From assembly GCA_036560445.1 (NCBI GenBank), contig DATBRG010000007.1, positions 27,277 through 91,276 of the forward strand: a DNA stretch of 64,000 nt, written 5' to 3'. The notes under the pieces were generated by a model. The model was given only the letters and a program-made list of their open reading frames with translations. It was not told the origin of the DNA and did not search any database. Of this stretch, positions 8,026 to 17,128 are shown piece after piece (the stretch's first letter is position 1; the number at the start of each line of letters is the position of its first letter). The position numbers and the translations under genes were made by a program. This stretch comes from DATBRG01 sp036560445. Lineage in GTDB: Bacteria > Pseudomonadota > Gammaproteobacteria > Burkholderiales > Methylophilaceae.

Positions 8026-8598
8026 ATGAATTGCATGATTTACCTGCCAGGCTTTAACTCCGGCCCGCAAAGTGAGAAATCGGTTCTGTTGAAGCAGGAA
8101 TTCCCCAATCTCATCGTGCCGATTTACGACACATGGAACCCTGATAACGGTTTCAGGCAGCTTGATGCCTTGATTAGCCCTCTGCTGCCAGATAGCCCGG
8201 TACTGGTTGGCTCTTCGCTCGGCGGTTTCTGGGCTTATCAATTCGCCAGCAAGTACGGCCTGCGTTGCGTATTGCTCAACCCGTGTATGACGCCTGAGGT
8301 TTCACTAAAATATGCAGTAGGCAAGGTGGGGAATTTCTACACGCATGAAACAGGCGTTTTAACAATGGAAGACCTGCTCAAATACCCTGACTACCGCGCT
8401 AACCCGCATCCCTCATTCAAACCGCTCAACCATTGCACGGTACTGCACGAAAAAGGCGATGAAACCATTCCTTACCAGGAGAGCGTTGACAACTTCACGG
8501 GCAAAGCCAAGCTGGTACTGCTTGAGGGTGGTCACCATCGTTTCTCGCGACTGGATATTGCGATCAATGAAATTAGGAGCATGTGTGACAGCCATTAA
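8026..8598 (+). CDS. YqiA/UPF0227-type alpha/beta-hydrolase
   Basis: A small 190-residue cytosolic esterase-like protein. It opens with the family signature MIYLPGFNSGPQSEK. The nucleophile elbow GSSLGG places the catalytic serine at S64; an aspartate in EKGDETIPY and a histidine in GGHHRF complete a plausible triad. The natural substrate of the family is not settled. An ATG nine bases downstream is an alternative start. The stop codon overlaps the start of the next gene, which suggests a two-gene operon. Confidence 0.85.
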   Translation: MNCMIYLPGFNSGPQSEKSVLLKQEFPNLIVPIYDTWNPDNGFRQLDALISPLLPDSPVLVGSSLGGFWAYQFASKYGLRCVLLNPCMTPEVSLKYAVGKVGNFYTHETGVLTMEDLLKYPDYRANPHPSFKPLNHCTVLHEKGDETIPYQESVDNFTGKAKLVLLEGGHHRFSRLDIAINEIRSMCDSH

Positions 8599-9409
8599 TA
8601 AACTCAAGGCTGAGCCAACCGAACTGCGAGCTGCAGCCCTTTACTGGCTGGCGGAGACTGATGCTGCGAGTAAAGCTAATGGCGTTCGTCAATTAGCATC
8701 TGCCTGGAAAGGCAATACTGTAGCGCTTGACGAGCATGCCCTGTTAAGCCCGCCAGATGTGCTTCCCGGGCAACCTGCCAAACCAGAGCTGGTATCACCA
8801 CTATCAGTCAAACGTCGTGCCATGAATACAGCAGAAGGCCGTGCGATATTAATCCACGCACTGGCACACATTGAATTCAACGCAATTAACCTAGCGCTTG
8901 ATGCTATCTGGCGCTTCGCTGGTTTGCCCTCTGAGTATTATGCTGACTGGCTCAAAGTGGCTGATGAAGAGGCCTACCATTTCACACTACTTGCGCAGCA
9001 CCTGCAAAGCCTGGGCTATGCCTATGGCGATTTCCCCGCACATAACAGTTTGTGGGAGATGGCCGCGAAGACTCGCGACGATGTATTAGCAAGGATCGCT
9101 CTGGTGCCACGCACCATGGAAGCCCGAGGCCTGGATGCCTCACCAGCAGTACGAGCCAAATTGGCACAGGCAGGCGATATGGCCGCAGCGGAGATACTGG
9201 ACATTATCTTACATGATGAGATTGGCCATGTAGGTATTGGTAACCATTGGTTTAACTGGCTTTGCGAGCAACGAGGGCTCGAACCAGTTGCCACATACGC
9301 TATGCTGGCAGCTCGATATAAAGCACCTGTGATGCGTGGGCCATTCAATATGGAGGCCAGGCGCGCTGCAGGTTTTAGTGAGGTTGAGCTGGCGGCACTC
9401 ATTCAGTAA
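8585..9409 (+). CDS. DUF455 ferritin-like protein
   Basis: A 274-residue protein of the COG2833/DUF455 family, with a ferritin-like four-helix fold. Metal-binding motifs typical of the family are visible: HIEFNAINLALDAIWRF, ADEEAYHF and HDEIGHVGIGNHWF. The GTG at 8585 is chosen as start because AGGAG (8575-8579) sits five bases before it. A longer frame upstream would run through the preceding gene. It overlaps that gene by 14 bases, which suggests coupling. The reaction is unknown; some relatives are annotated as rhamnan-synthesis or tRNA-modification like, but nothing here supports that. Confidence 0.85.
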   Translation: MTAINKLKAEPTELRAAALYWLAETDAASKANGVRQLASAWKGNTVALDEHALLSPPDVLPGQPAKPELVSPLSVKRRAMNTAEGRAILIHALAHIEFNAINLALDAIWRFAGLPSEYYADWLKVADEEAYHFTLLAQHLQSLGYAYGDFPAHNSLWEMAAKTRDDVLARIALVPRTMEARGLDASPAVRAKLAQAGDMAAAEILDIILHDEIGHVGIGNHWFNWLCEQRGLEPVATYAMLAARYKAPVMRGPFNMEARRAAGFSEVELAALIQ

Positions 9410-9560
9410 TCCCCGGCTCGTAAGCAAGTACTAACTTTCTCGAGCATTCTTAGTGTGCAAATAAAAACGGAGGCCAAAACTCCGGTTTCACAGAACCTTT
9501 GCATTTAGGACTCTCAACGGATTAGAATGACTTTCAAGGCGATAATTGTTAGGAATAATA

Positions 9561-10616
9561 ATGCCTGAAGTCGTCATAGAAAATCTAACTCTCGAGCAAG
9601 AAGAATTAAGGGGATGCGCCAGGACTGTGGCTGAGATTGAATGGCTGCTGCTGATTCTGGTTCTTCTTTATCAAACTTTCGGCGGCACTTCTGGTGACGA
9701 CCGAACTGCTATCGGCATGGCTATTTTCTTATACGCCGCCTTTATCATGAGTTTCCATTACGTAAACTTCTATAAAGTCGAAAGTCGATGGAAAGTGGCG
9801 CTTGAAACCTGGGTAATGATTAGTTTTATTACCTGGTGCTTGTGGTTCACGGGCAGATTAGAGAGCCCTCTGGTCAATACCTACCTATTAGTCATCATCA
9901 CTAGTTCGCTGACACTAGGAAAAGTAACTACGCTGGCCGAGCTGTGCCTCATTGCTGCCTGTTTTCTGTTTCTGGGCAATCATTCCTCGATCCATGACGT
10001 TCTTACCTTGAGCTATACGGGGGCGATTCTTGTCCAACTGGCCCCTATCATCCTGGTAGCTTATATCACTTCGATGTTTTCCTCGGATATTCGCTATGGC
10101 CTCAACAAGGCCAAACTTGTATCAGAAACCGATGAACTGACGAAAGTATTCAACAGGCGTGGATTCACTATTGCAGCTGACCGATTATTTGGCCAGGCAA
10201 AACGCTATAACCGGGCGATGAGCGTGCTTGTTATTGACTCGGACAACCTGAAACAAATCAATGATAATCACGGCCATAAATTTGGTGACACGCTTTTATT
10301 GATGATTGTGAAGTGCATCAAAGACCAGCTTCGCGATACCGACGTGCTGGCGCGTTTTGGTGGGGATGAGTTTGTCGTTCTGCTGCCGGAGGCGCAATCT
10401 TCAGGCGCACAACTGGTCGCAGAGAGAATTCTGCATGCGGTGGCAAACTCGCTGATCAATATTGATGGAACAAGCGTCAAAGGAACCGTAAGTATAGGCC
10501 TCGCCACTTTTCCGGATGACGGCCCGTCAATCACCTCAATTGTAGAAAACGCAGATAAGGCAATGTACCAGGCAAAAAGTGACGGACGTAATAAGGTAAT
10601 CAAATTCGCTAGCTAG
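9561..10616 (+). CDS. Membrane-anchored GGDEF diguanylate cyclase
   Basis: A 351-residue enzyme predicted to make cyclic di-GMP. About six hydrophobic helices (residues 28-185) precede a C-terminal GGDEF domain (about 190-351). The GGDEF motif is intact in ARFGGDEFVVLLPEA, with an I-site RDTD five residues upstream for product inhibition. The ATG at 9561 is preferred over the TTG at 9546 because TTAGGA lies directly in front of it. It ends in a four-base CTAG overlap with the stop codon of the convergent gene. Confidence 0.9.
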   Translation: MPEVVIENLTLEQEELRGCARTVAEIEWLLLILVLLYQTFGGTSGDDRTAIGMAIFLYAAFIMSFHYVNFYKVESRWKVALETWVMISFITWCLWFTGRLESPLVNTYLLVIITSSLTLGKVTTLAELCLIAACFLFLGNHSSIHDVLTLSYTGAILVQLAPIILVAYITSMFSSDIRYGLNKAKLVSETDELTKVFNRRGFTIAADRLFGQAKRYNRAMSVLVIDSDNLKQINDNHGHKFGDTLLLMIVKCIKDQLRDTDVLARFGGDEFVVLLPEAQSSGAQLVAERILHAVANSLINIDGTSVKGTVSIGLATFPDDGPSITSIVENADKAMYQAKSDGRNKVIKFAS

Positions 10617-11743
10617 CTGACTTTAAACGGAGCGCGTTCCTCCAACTCATTATGATAAGCGCCCATATTCTCTGCTTCTTGCCCGACAAAATTCCTGATC
10701 GCAGCTTCAAAATCCGGGTGTGCGATTTTGTGAAATGAGCAAGTTGGCCTCGGCAAGAAGCCACGTGCCAGCTTGTGTTCCCCTTGTGCGCCTCCTTCAA
10801 AATAGCGGATATTGCGCGCAATACAAAACTCCTGTGCCTGGTAATAGCAAAGCTCGAAGTGCAAACCCAGCACATATTCCAATGCACCCCAGTAACGACC
10901 ATACAAATTTGTGCTATCAAACAGGTTAAGCGCCGACGCAATTGGCTGGCCATTCTGCTCAGCCACGATAAGCAAAGTCTGTAAGGGCAAGCGCTCGCCC
11001 AAGGCATAAAAGAATTCACGCGTGAGGTAAGGCGTGGAGCGATGCTCGCGATAGGTATTTTGGTAACAACTAAAGAAAAAATCCCAATCCGCCTGAGTGA
11101 TATTTTCAGCAGTGAGCTTTCTACATGTCACCCCTGCAGCCGTAATCTTCTTGCGCTCTTGCTTGATTTTCTTACGCTTGTCGTGCGATAGGCGGCTCAA
11201 GAAATCCTCGAAATCTTTAAAGCCCTCATTCTGCCAACGGAATTGCACTCCCTTGCGTTCAAGCCATCCAGCTTGTCTCAGTATGTTGGCCGTGGCTTCA
11301 TCGGGAAACAGGATATGCGAGGAAGATAGCGAATGCCGCTCCATTTGCTCAATCAATACTTGTGCCATCAGGGCTTGAATTCCAGTATCTGCACTTAGCA
11401 AGCGCGGCCCGGTAATCGGGGTAAATGGAATCGCCGCCAGTAATTTTGGATAATAGGCCATGCCATTACGCTCATAGGCATCAGCCCAAGCCCAATCAAA
11501 TACGTATTCGCCATAAGAATGTGTCTTGAGGTATAGGGCTGTAGCCCCTACCAGCTTGCCATGATTCCTGACGGTAATGGGATAAGGCTGCCAGCCAGTC
11601 CCTGCCCCCAGGCAACCCGTATCTTCTAGCGCGCTGAGAAAGGCATGGCTCAGGATAGGCGAGCCATCGGTGAGTGCATCCCACTCCATGGCGTCAAGCT
11701 CACTGACGCCTCCTACTATTTCTACTTCAATACTCATTGGCAT
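10613..11743 (-). CDS. COG3146 FemAB/GNAT-like protein
   Basis: About 376 residues of the COG3146 family, which has a GNAT-like acyltransferase fold and is sometimes annotated as a peptidoglycan-biosynthesis protein. Family landmarks include SPILSHAFLSALE near the N terminus, SYGEYVFDWAWADAYERNGMAYYPKL, HDKRKKIKQERKK, and YFEGGAQGEHKLARGFLP near the end. The start is uncertain: the frame stays open to a TTG at 11818, but the conserved part begins at the ATG pair 11743/11737, and neither has a strong ribosome site. The substrate is unknown. Confidence 0.8.
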   Translation of the reverse strand: MPMSIEVEIVGGVSELDAMEWDALTDGSPILSHAFLSALEDTGCLGAGTGWQPYPITVRNHGKLVGATALYLKTHSYGEYVFDWAWADAYERNGMAYYPKLLAAIPFTPITGPRLLSADTGIQALMAQVLIEQMERHSLSSSHILFPDEATANILRQAGWLERKGVQFRWQNEGFKDFEDFLSRLSHDKRKKIKQERKKITAAGVTCRKLTAENITQADWDFFFSCYQNTYREHRSTPYLTREFFYALGERLPLQTLLIVAEQNGQPIASALNLFDSTNLYGRYWGALEYVLGLHFELCYYQAQEFCIARNIRYFEGGAQGEHKLARGFLPRPTCSFHKIAHPDFEAAIRNFVGQEAENMGAYHNELEERAPFKVS

Positions 11744-12073
11744 ATCATGGCATGGATGGCGGAAGCGCGCGACCCCTAGCCAAGGGCCATTGATGACAGG
11801 TTTTGTGGGTTTGCGCAAAGGCTGGCGTAACCCATAAAACCCAATGATGATATTCGCCTAAGGATTTGAAAGTTAAAGCGGATTCGCGGACCGATAAAAT
11901 GCCTGATTCGCGAACCCGCCTGAGTTCTGATCTATACGGGGATTGTTAGCTAGCGTGATAGCTGGGCTTAAGACTTACAGTGAACCTGTCTCTTAATCCC
12001 GACAGATATCCCGCATCTTATCAAAACCAGCTTTCATTCAACTGATTAAATTGTCGCCAAAAGATGACGATGG
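11744..12073. other. Intergenic region with a large imperfect inverted repeat
   Basis: It contains the unused 5' extension of the COG3146 frame and an imperfect inverted repeat (GCGGATTCGCGGA at 11878-11890 against ATTCGCGAACCCGC at 11906-11919, one mismatch and one G-T pair). No T-run follows, so it is not a standard terminator. No gene is seen. Confidence 0.5.
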
Positions 12074-12307
12074 CTATTTCTTCTTGCTATCGTGACCGCC
12101 GAAGTCGTCGACGCCGTGACCGATTACGCCACCGATAGCAGCGCCGCCTACCGTGCCCCATGCGCTACCGCCGGTTAGCACAGCACCCGCTACACCGCCA
12201 ATGGCAGCACCTGCGGCTGCATTTTTCTGACGTGTAGACATACCAGCACAGCCTGTCAAACTGACGACTAGCAATAATGCTAATAATGATTGTCTGGTCA
12301 TAGCCAT
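12074..12307 (-). CDS. Glycine-zipper lipoprotein
   Basis: A 77-residue lipoprotein. The signal peptide ends in the lipobox LTGC, after which the cysteine would be lipidated. The body is a glycine-zipper pair (AAAGAAIGGVAGAVLTGG and TVGGAAIGGVIGHGVDD), as in osmotically inducible and 17-kDa-antigen-like proteins, with a charged GGHDSKKK tail. The ATG at 12307 is chosen because AAGGAG lies six bases upstream; the open frame runs further but has no ribosome site. Its role in the envelope is unknown. Confidence 0.85.
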   Translation of the reverse strand: MAMTRQSLLALLLVVSLTGCAGMSTRQKNAAAGAAIGGVAGAVLTGGSAWGTVGGAAIGGVIGHGVDDFGGHDSKKK

Positions 12308-12524
12308 AATTTCTCCTTGATTGATTTGTGAACGCACATCATTTGCCTTACTGATATGGCAAAATCGGTGCCAACCATGAAAAATTATTACCAATCAACA
12401 AATTAGTGAGTTTTTTATTATTCGTGCAAGGTTAAGCATGGCGCAAAGCGTCGCCATAACCCAACAGATCAGAATCCGTCACGGCACAAAAAAGAAGGGA
12501 GATTTGATTAAAACGGGGGCGAAA

Positions 12525-13142
12525 CTATAGAGAGCGCTTACGGCTGGTCGTTGCGTCTTTATTTTTTTTGTTCTTGGGTACAGGGTCCGGATCCTGCACC
12601 TCATTTTTTGCCGTTGCCGCACGCTGGCGCTCGATGGCTCGGGCTTGAGCGGCTTCCAACTCATTCAGCGTAATCACGCCATCATTATTAAGATCAACCT
12701 GGCTAAAATGGCGAGCAATCTGTGGCAAGGTTTCGGCTGCTTCCTCGCGTGAAATTGAGCCATCATTATCTTTGTCTGAACTCAGGAATCGCTCCTGAAT
12801 ACGCTGGCGCATAAGTCGGCGTTGCTCCTGGATTTGTACATGGTCAGGATCGGTCGATCGCGCATACTCATCAAGATCCCGGCGTAAACGCATGCGTTCT
12901 TCAGCGCTGACATTGTCATCCAGAGTTTGTGCATCTGATGCTTCATCGCCATCAGCAGATGGGGCATCGGCATCATCTGTAATTCCCGATTGATTCTCAC
13001 GACTAGCGCTAGGATTATCACGCTGACCTTCGCGATTTGTCTGAACGGAACCAGCGAATATATTTTGGGATAGTGCTAAAAATGCACACAGCGCAAGAAG
13101 CACATACTTTTTGTAGTCTAATAAATGATGGGCTATCAGCAT
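12525..13142 (-). CDS. Exported EF-hand calcium-binding protein
   Basis: A 205-residue protein with an N-terminal hydrophobic segment (residues 12-30, YVLLALCAFLALSQNIFA), likely a signal peptide. A long acidic, probably disordered stretch follows (about 35-95). Two EF-hand loops come next: DKDNDGSISREE and DLNNDGVITLNE, both with acidic residues at the calcium positions. A basic tail closes it (KNKKNKDATTSRKRSL). The ribosome site is weak. It may act as a periplasmic calcium sensor or buffer; the partner is unknown. Confidence 0.8.
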   Translation of the reverse strand: MLIAHHLLDYKKYVLLALCAFLALSQNIFAGSVQTNREGQRDNPSASRENQSGITDDADAPSADGDEASDAQTLDDNVSAEERMRLRRDLDEYARSTDPDHVQIQEQRRLMRQRIQERFLSSDKDNDGSISREEAAETLPQIARHFSQVDLNNDGVITLNELEAAQARAIERQRAATAKNEVQDPDPVPKNKKNKDATTSRKRSL

Positions 13143-13565
13143 CGCCGGTCAGACCATAAAAATATGGGTATGAAGCATTTTTTGCTTCAAGTTTAGGGCA
13201 TTGTTTTTGTAATTTTCACTCATAGCTTTTATGGTTATCAGCTGATGACTGAGACGCAACTTACTGCGAATTCGTTCATATGAGATATCTCCATCCCAAT
13301 CACTATCTTGTTTTTGTTAATTATGTTTTTAATTGTTTGCAAAATTGACTTTTATTTAGCCAACTTGTCTTTTCTTTAGAGCAGTGACACGTCAATTTCA
13401 TTTGACGAGAGGCGTAATAATGACGCATGAATGTAAATCGAATGTTTCACCCAAGCTCCACAATGTAACATTTTGTAACATCAAAAAATGATGGATTGCG
13501 CCAAAAACTCCGAGTAAATGCAGATTACTCTTTCAATAACTGCATATTCCGCACAAAATAACATT
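13143..13565. other. Divergent intergenic region upstream of ompR
   Basis: AT-rich sequence separating the EF-hand gene from ompR, with promoters for both expected. The only recognised element is the OmpR-like direct repeat at 13464-13483. An open frame reaching 13518 upstream of the chosen ompR start is not conserved in OmpR proteins. Confidence 0.5.
13464..13483 (+). promoter_or_regulatory. Candidate OmpR binding site
   Basis: Two copies of TGTAACAT start exactly ten bases apart (13464-13471 and 13474-13481), giving TGTAACATTTTGTAACATC. This matches the known style of OmpR sites in enteric ompF/ompC, where AAACAT-type half-sites lie in tandem on one helix face. It is about 80 bases before ompR, so autoregulation is the simplest reading. 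Confidence 0.55.
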
Positions 13566-14294
13566 ATGCAAGCAAATATCAAAAAAATTCTGATGGTCGA
13601 TGATGACCTGCGCATGCGTGAACTACTGCAACGCTATCTGGGAGAACAGGGCTTCAGCGTCAAGGCAGTTTCAGACTCTGCGGAAATGGATACGGCATTG
13701 CTGCATGAACATGCGGACCTGCTGGTACTCGACCTGATGCTTCCGGGTGAAGATGGCCTCGCCATCTGTCGCAGGTTACGAGCGAATGGCAATACCATGC
13801 CTATCATTATGCTGACAGCACGTGGCGATGAGGTGGATAGGATCATCGGTTTGGAAATGGGTGCGGACGACTACCTGCCGAAGCCTTTCAACCCTAGGGA
13901 GTTGCTGGCACGTATCAACGCGGTGATGCGCCGTCATGGGCGCACGCCACCCAGCGCACCCGTAGCCGAAGGCGCAAGCTTCAGCTTCGGTGAATTTGTA
14001 TTTGATCCATCAACGCGGAGCTTAAGCCGAAACGGCATGGGCATTACGATCACCAGCGGTGAATTCGCATTACTCAAAGTTTTTGTTGACCACCCACGCC
14101 AGCCGCTTTCACGTGACAGGTTGATGCAACTTGCACGCGGTCGTGAACTGGATGTATTCGATCGCAGCATAGATGTCCAGGTATCAAGGCTACGCAGACT
14201 GATTGAACCTGACCCGGCGCATCCACACTTTCTACAAACAATGTGGGGCTTTGGGTATGTATTTATTCCCGATGGCGAACCTGTCAAAAATTGA
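13566..14294 (+). CDS. ompR: Response regulator OmpR
   Basis: A 242-residue two-component regulator. The receiver domain (residues 1-125) has the acidic pocket VDDD (11-14), phospho-acceptor D56 in LDLMLPGEDG and a lysine in PKPFNPREL. A winged-helix DNA-binding domain follows (about 140-240), with the transactivation loop and recognition helix SIDVQVSRLRRLIEPDP. Similarity to enteric OmpR is close along the whole length. The ATG at 13566 is chosen because it aligns with the OmpR N terminus (MQENYKIL there, MQANIKKIL here). It is followed by envZ with a four-base overlap. Confidence 0.93.
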   Translation: MQANIKKILMVDDDLRMRELLQRYLGEQGFSVKAVSDSAEMDTALLHEHADLLVLDLMLPGEDGLAICRRLRANGNTMPIIMLTARGDEVDRIIGLEMGADDYLPKPFNPRELLARINAVMRRHGRTPPSAPVAEGASFSFGEFVFDPSTRSLSRNGMGITITSGEFALLKVFVDHPRQPLSRDRLMQLARGRELDVFDRSIDVQVSRLRRLIEPDPAHPHFLQTMWGFGYVFIPDGEPVKN

Positions 14295-15601
14295 AGCTAC
14301 TGCCGCGTACCCTGCTTGCCCGCATCATGCTGCTTATCGCACTGCTATTGGCAGTGGGGCAGTTCGCGTCACTTAAGTTATTTGAATATTTCGAGCGCGA
14401 ACCCCGCGCAGTTGCCGCAGCTCTGCAGGCAATAACTGTCGTTAACTATACCCGTGCTTCGCTGATGGCGGCACACGAAAATCGGCGTATTGCTTTGCTA
14501 TCAGAGCTTTCTGGCCGGGAAGGCGTGCATATCTATGCCGCCGACATGCTGGAGGATATTGAGCCTCTACCGCCAGACCCCTTCATTCGCATGGTCGTAG
14601 AAAAGATACGCGAACGATTGGGTCCGGAAACTCTGGTTGCCATCAACCATTTCGGGGTGCCCGGGCTTTGGGTAAGTTTCTCTATCGGGCAGGATGACTA
14701 CTGGGTAGTCATCCCACGTTTCCAGGTTGAGCGCCCTTTCCCCTGGCAATGGTTTGGCTGGGGTGCCCTGGTTATCGTGCTATCCCTGCTTGGCGCTTAC
14801 ATGATCGCCTCGCGCATCAATCGCCCACTTAATTTGCTAATCAAGGCGGCTGACCGGCTACGCAATGGCGAACAGCCACATAAACTGCCTGAAGATGGTA
14901 TTGATGAATTACGTGAGGTCAGCCGTACTTTCAACGAAATGACAGAAGCCTTGGTGCGCCTTGATAACGAACGCACATTATTGCTCGCTGGCGTCTCTCA
15001 CGATTTACGTACACCACTCGCTAGGCTACGTCTATCAGTCGAAATGCTGCCCGATGAAAAATGCGAGCAGCTCAAAGAAGGCATGGTGCAGGATATTTCC
15101 GATATGGATAACATCATTCACCAGTTCCTGGACTTTGTGCGTGGTGTAGAAGGCGAACCCTCACAAATGGTCGACCTGAATGTGTTATTGAAATCCATAG
15201 CAGAACGCCATATTCGAGCTGGGCGGCATCTTAACCTCAAGCTGTCGTCCACTCATCTTATTCCGCTGAGACCTCTAGCCATGCAACGCCTGATCGGCAA
15301 TCTGGTAGATAACGCTTTTGCCTATAGCAAAGGTAGTGAGGTAACACTTGCGACAAAAATCACTGCTGGCTCTATCGTCTTGAGTGTACTGGATAATGGG
15401 CCGGGCATCCCAGCCTCTCAGATGGCTAGGCTACTCCGCCCTTTCGAGCGTCTGGACAAAGCCCGCGGCAATGAAGGTGGCAGTGGGCTGGGGCTGGCAA
15501 TTGCTGACCGTATCGCCAAGCTGCACAAAGGCAAACTGGAACTACTCAATAGATCACAAGGTGGGCTGGAAGCCAGGCTTACCTTACCAATACAGCCCTA
15601 A
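14291..15601 (+). CDS. envZ: Osmosensor-type histidine kinase EnvZ
   Basis: Inner-membrane sensor kinase partner of OmpR, about 436 residues. Two membrane helices (about 12-30 and 157-175) flank a periplasmic domain. HAMP follows (about 176-228), then HisKA with the phospho-accepting H237 in VSHDLRTPLARLR. The ATPase domain shows the N box NLVDNAFAYSKG, the G1 box DNGPGIP and the G2 box GGSGLGLAI. The TTG at 14291 overlaps the ompR stop as TTGA; an in-frame ATG at 14243 would put 16 extra non-conserved residues over ompR. It ends in a four-base overlap with the cysG stop on the other strand. Confidence 0.88.
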   Translation: MKLLPRTLLARIMLLIALLLAVGQFASLKLFEYFEREPRAVAAALQAITVVNYTRASLMAAHENRRIALLSELSGREGVHIYAADMLEDIEPLPPDPFIRMVVEKIRERLGPETLVAINHFGVPGLWVSFSIGQDDYWVVIPRFQVERPFPWQWFGWGALVIVLSLLGAYMIASRINRPLNLLIKAADRLRNGEQPHKLPEDGIDELREVSRTFNEMTEALVRLDNERTLLLAGVSHDLRTPLARLRLSVEMLPDEKCEQLKEGMVQDISDMDNIIHQFLDFVRGVEGEPSQMVDLNVLLKSIAERHIRAGRHLNLKLSSTHLIPLRPLAMQRLIGNLVDNAFAYSKGSEVTLATKITAGSIVLSVLDNGPGIPASQMARLLRPFERLDKARGNEGGSGLGLAIADRIAKLHKGKLELLNRSQGGLEARLTLPIQP

Positions 15602-16986
15602 TTTTCCGGGTTAAACCAGGCAAGTTTCTTCCGTAGCGTTACCACTTCACCTACGATAGTCAGGCATGGTGGTTTCAGCTCCGCCAAGGCCACCTTGTCA
15701 GCCAAATCAGCCAGCGTCGCCACAACCACACGTTGCCTGGGTGTTGTCCCTTGCTGCACGACAGCTGCGGGGGTGCTGGCACTCAAGCCATGCGCTATCA
15801 ATTGCTGGCATATTTCTGCCAGGCCCACCAGCCCCATGTATATCACCACGGTCTGCCGGGGGCGTACGAGAATGGGCCAATCCAAATTGACCGAGCCATC
15901 CTTGAGATGGCCCGTGGTAAAGATGCAAGACTGCGCATAATCACGATGCGTGAGTGGTATCCCTGCGTAGCTGGAAACGCCGCTGGCAGCAGTGATGCCG
16001 GGGACCACCTGGAATGGCACACCATGCTCCATAAGGGTTTCAATTTCTTCACCGCCACGCCCAAATATAAATGGGTCACCGCCCTTGAGGCGTAAGACTC
16101 TTTTGCCATCAAGCGCCAGCCTGACCAGAAGGTCATTGATTTCTTCCTGCGGTAGCGTGTGCTGGTCACGTTCCTTGCCCACATAAACCAGCTCGGCGTC
16201 ACGCCGCACCAGCTCCATGACTTCCTTGCTCACCAGTTTGTCATAGACGCACACATCGGCTTGCTGCATCAGTCTCAAGGCGCGAAAGGTAAGCAGATCC
16301 GGCTCTCCTGGCCCACCCCCAACCAGATAAACCTCACCACGATGTGGCGAGATTGCATTCTGATCAAGCGCCTTATCCATTGCGGCCCGAGCTGCGGACT
16401 CCTGCCCGGAAAATACACGCTCTGCGATAGCGCCCTGGAAAACCTCTTCCCAGAAAATACGACGTCCCTGCATGCTGGTAAAACGCTGCTTCACGCGCTG
16501 ACGAAACTCCGCAGCCAGATTCGCCAACCGCCCATAACTGGCTGGAATCATGGTTTCAATTTTGCTGCGAATCATACGTGCCAGTACTGGCGCTACACCA
16601 CTGCTGGAAATCGCAATGACCACAGGTGAACGGTCAACGATAGACGGCATGGTGAAAGTACATAAATCTGGCGAATCAACCACGTTGACGGGAATGTTGC
16701 GTTTCTTGGCTGCTATAGAAACTGCGGCATTGATTGGCTCATCGTCAGTCGCAGCAATAACAAGAGTCGCACCATCAAGCTGCTCAGGCTCAAACAATCC
16801 CTGTATATGGCTAATAGACCTCTCATCCACCATTGCAGCAAGTTCAGCGTGCAGATCTGGCGCAACAACCTCCACCGCGGCTTCAGCCTTCAGCAGCATA
16901 GTCACTTTACGCACGGCAACATCACCACCGCCGATAACTACACAACGGCGGCCTTTGATTCTCATAAAAACGGGTAGTGCATCCAT
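15598..16986 (-). CDS. cysG: Siroheme synthase CysG
   Basis: A bifunctional 462-residue enzyme. The N-terminal half (residues 1-210) is precorrin-2 dehydrogenase/ferrochelatase with the NAD-binding VIGGGDVAVRK motif. The C-terminal half (about 215-460) is uroporphyrinogen III methyltransferase with VYLVGGGPGEPDLLT, LKGGDPFIFGRGGEE and VPGITAASG. Siroheme is the cofactor of sulfite and nitrite reductases, so this gene feeds the sulfate assimilation served by the region after 55 kb, although it lies far from it. The length is standard for the fused enzyme. Confidence 0.96.
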   Translation of the reverse strand: MDALPVFMRIKGRRCVVIGGGDVAVRKVTMLLKAEAAVEVVAPDLHAELAAMVDERSISHIQGLFEPEQLDGATLVIAATDDEPINAAVSIAAKKRNIPVNVVDSPDLCTFTMPSIVDRSPVVIAISSSGVAPVLARMIRSKIETMIPASYGRLANLAAEFRQRVKQRFTSMQGRRIFWEEVFQGAIAERVFSGQESAARAAMDKALDQNAISPHRGEVYLVGGGPGEPDLLTFRALRLMQQADVCVYDKLVSKEVMELVRRDAELVYVGKERDQHTLPQEEINDLLVRLALDGKRVLRLKGGDPFIFGRGGEEIETLMEHGVPFQVVPGITAASGVSSYAGIPLTHRDYAQSCIFTTGHLKDGSVNLDWPILVRPRQTVVIYMGLVGLAEICQQLIAHGLSASTPAAVVQQGTTPRQRVVVATLADLADKVALAELKPPCLTIVGEVVTLRKKLAWFNPEN

Positions 16987-17128
16987 TGCTACATTTTACC
17001 CTTGTTTGTGAATCAGTAATGGCTGCGCTACAATTGGCACTTAGCCTACTGTTTTTTTAAGATATTTTGCACCCACACCCGAATCGCTTTAACCAACATC
17101 GTTTATCCAGTTCGGCAAAAGTCAGTTA

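Noticed and set aside
10613..10616. Four-base overlaps of convergent stop codons (also at 15598-15601) as a regulatory feature
   Set aside because: CTAG and CTAA let two stop codons share bases, a simple result of compact gene packing.
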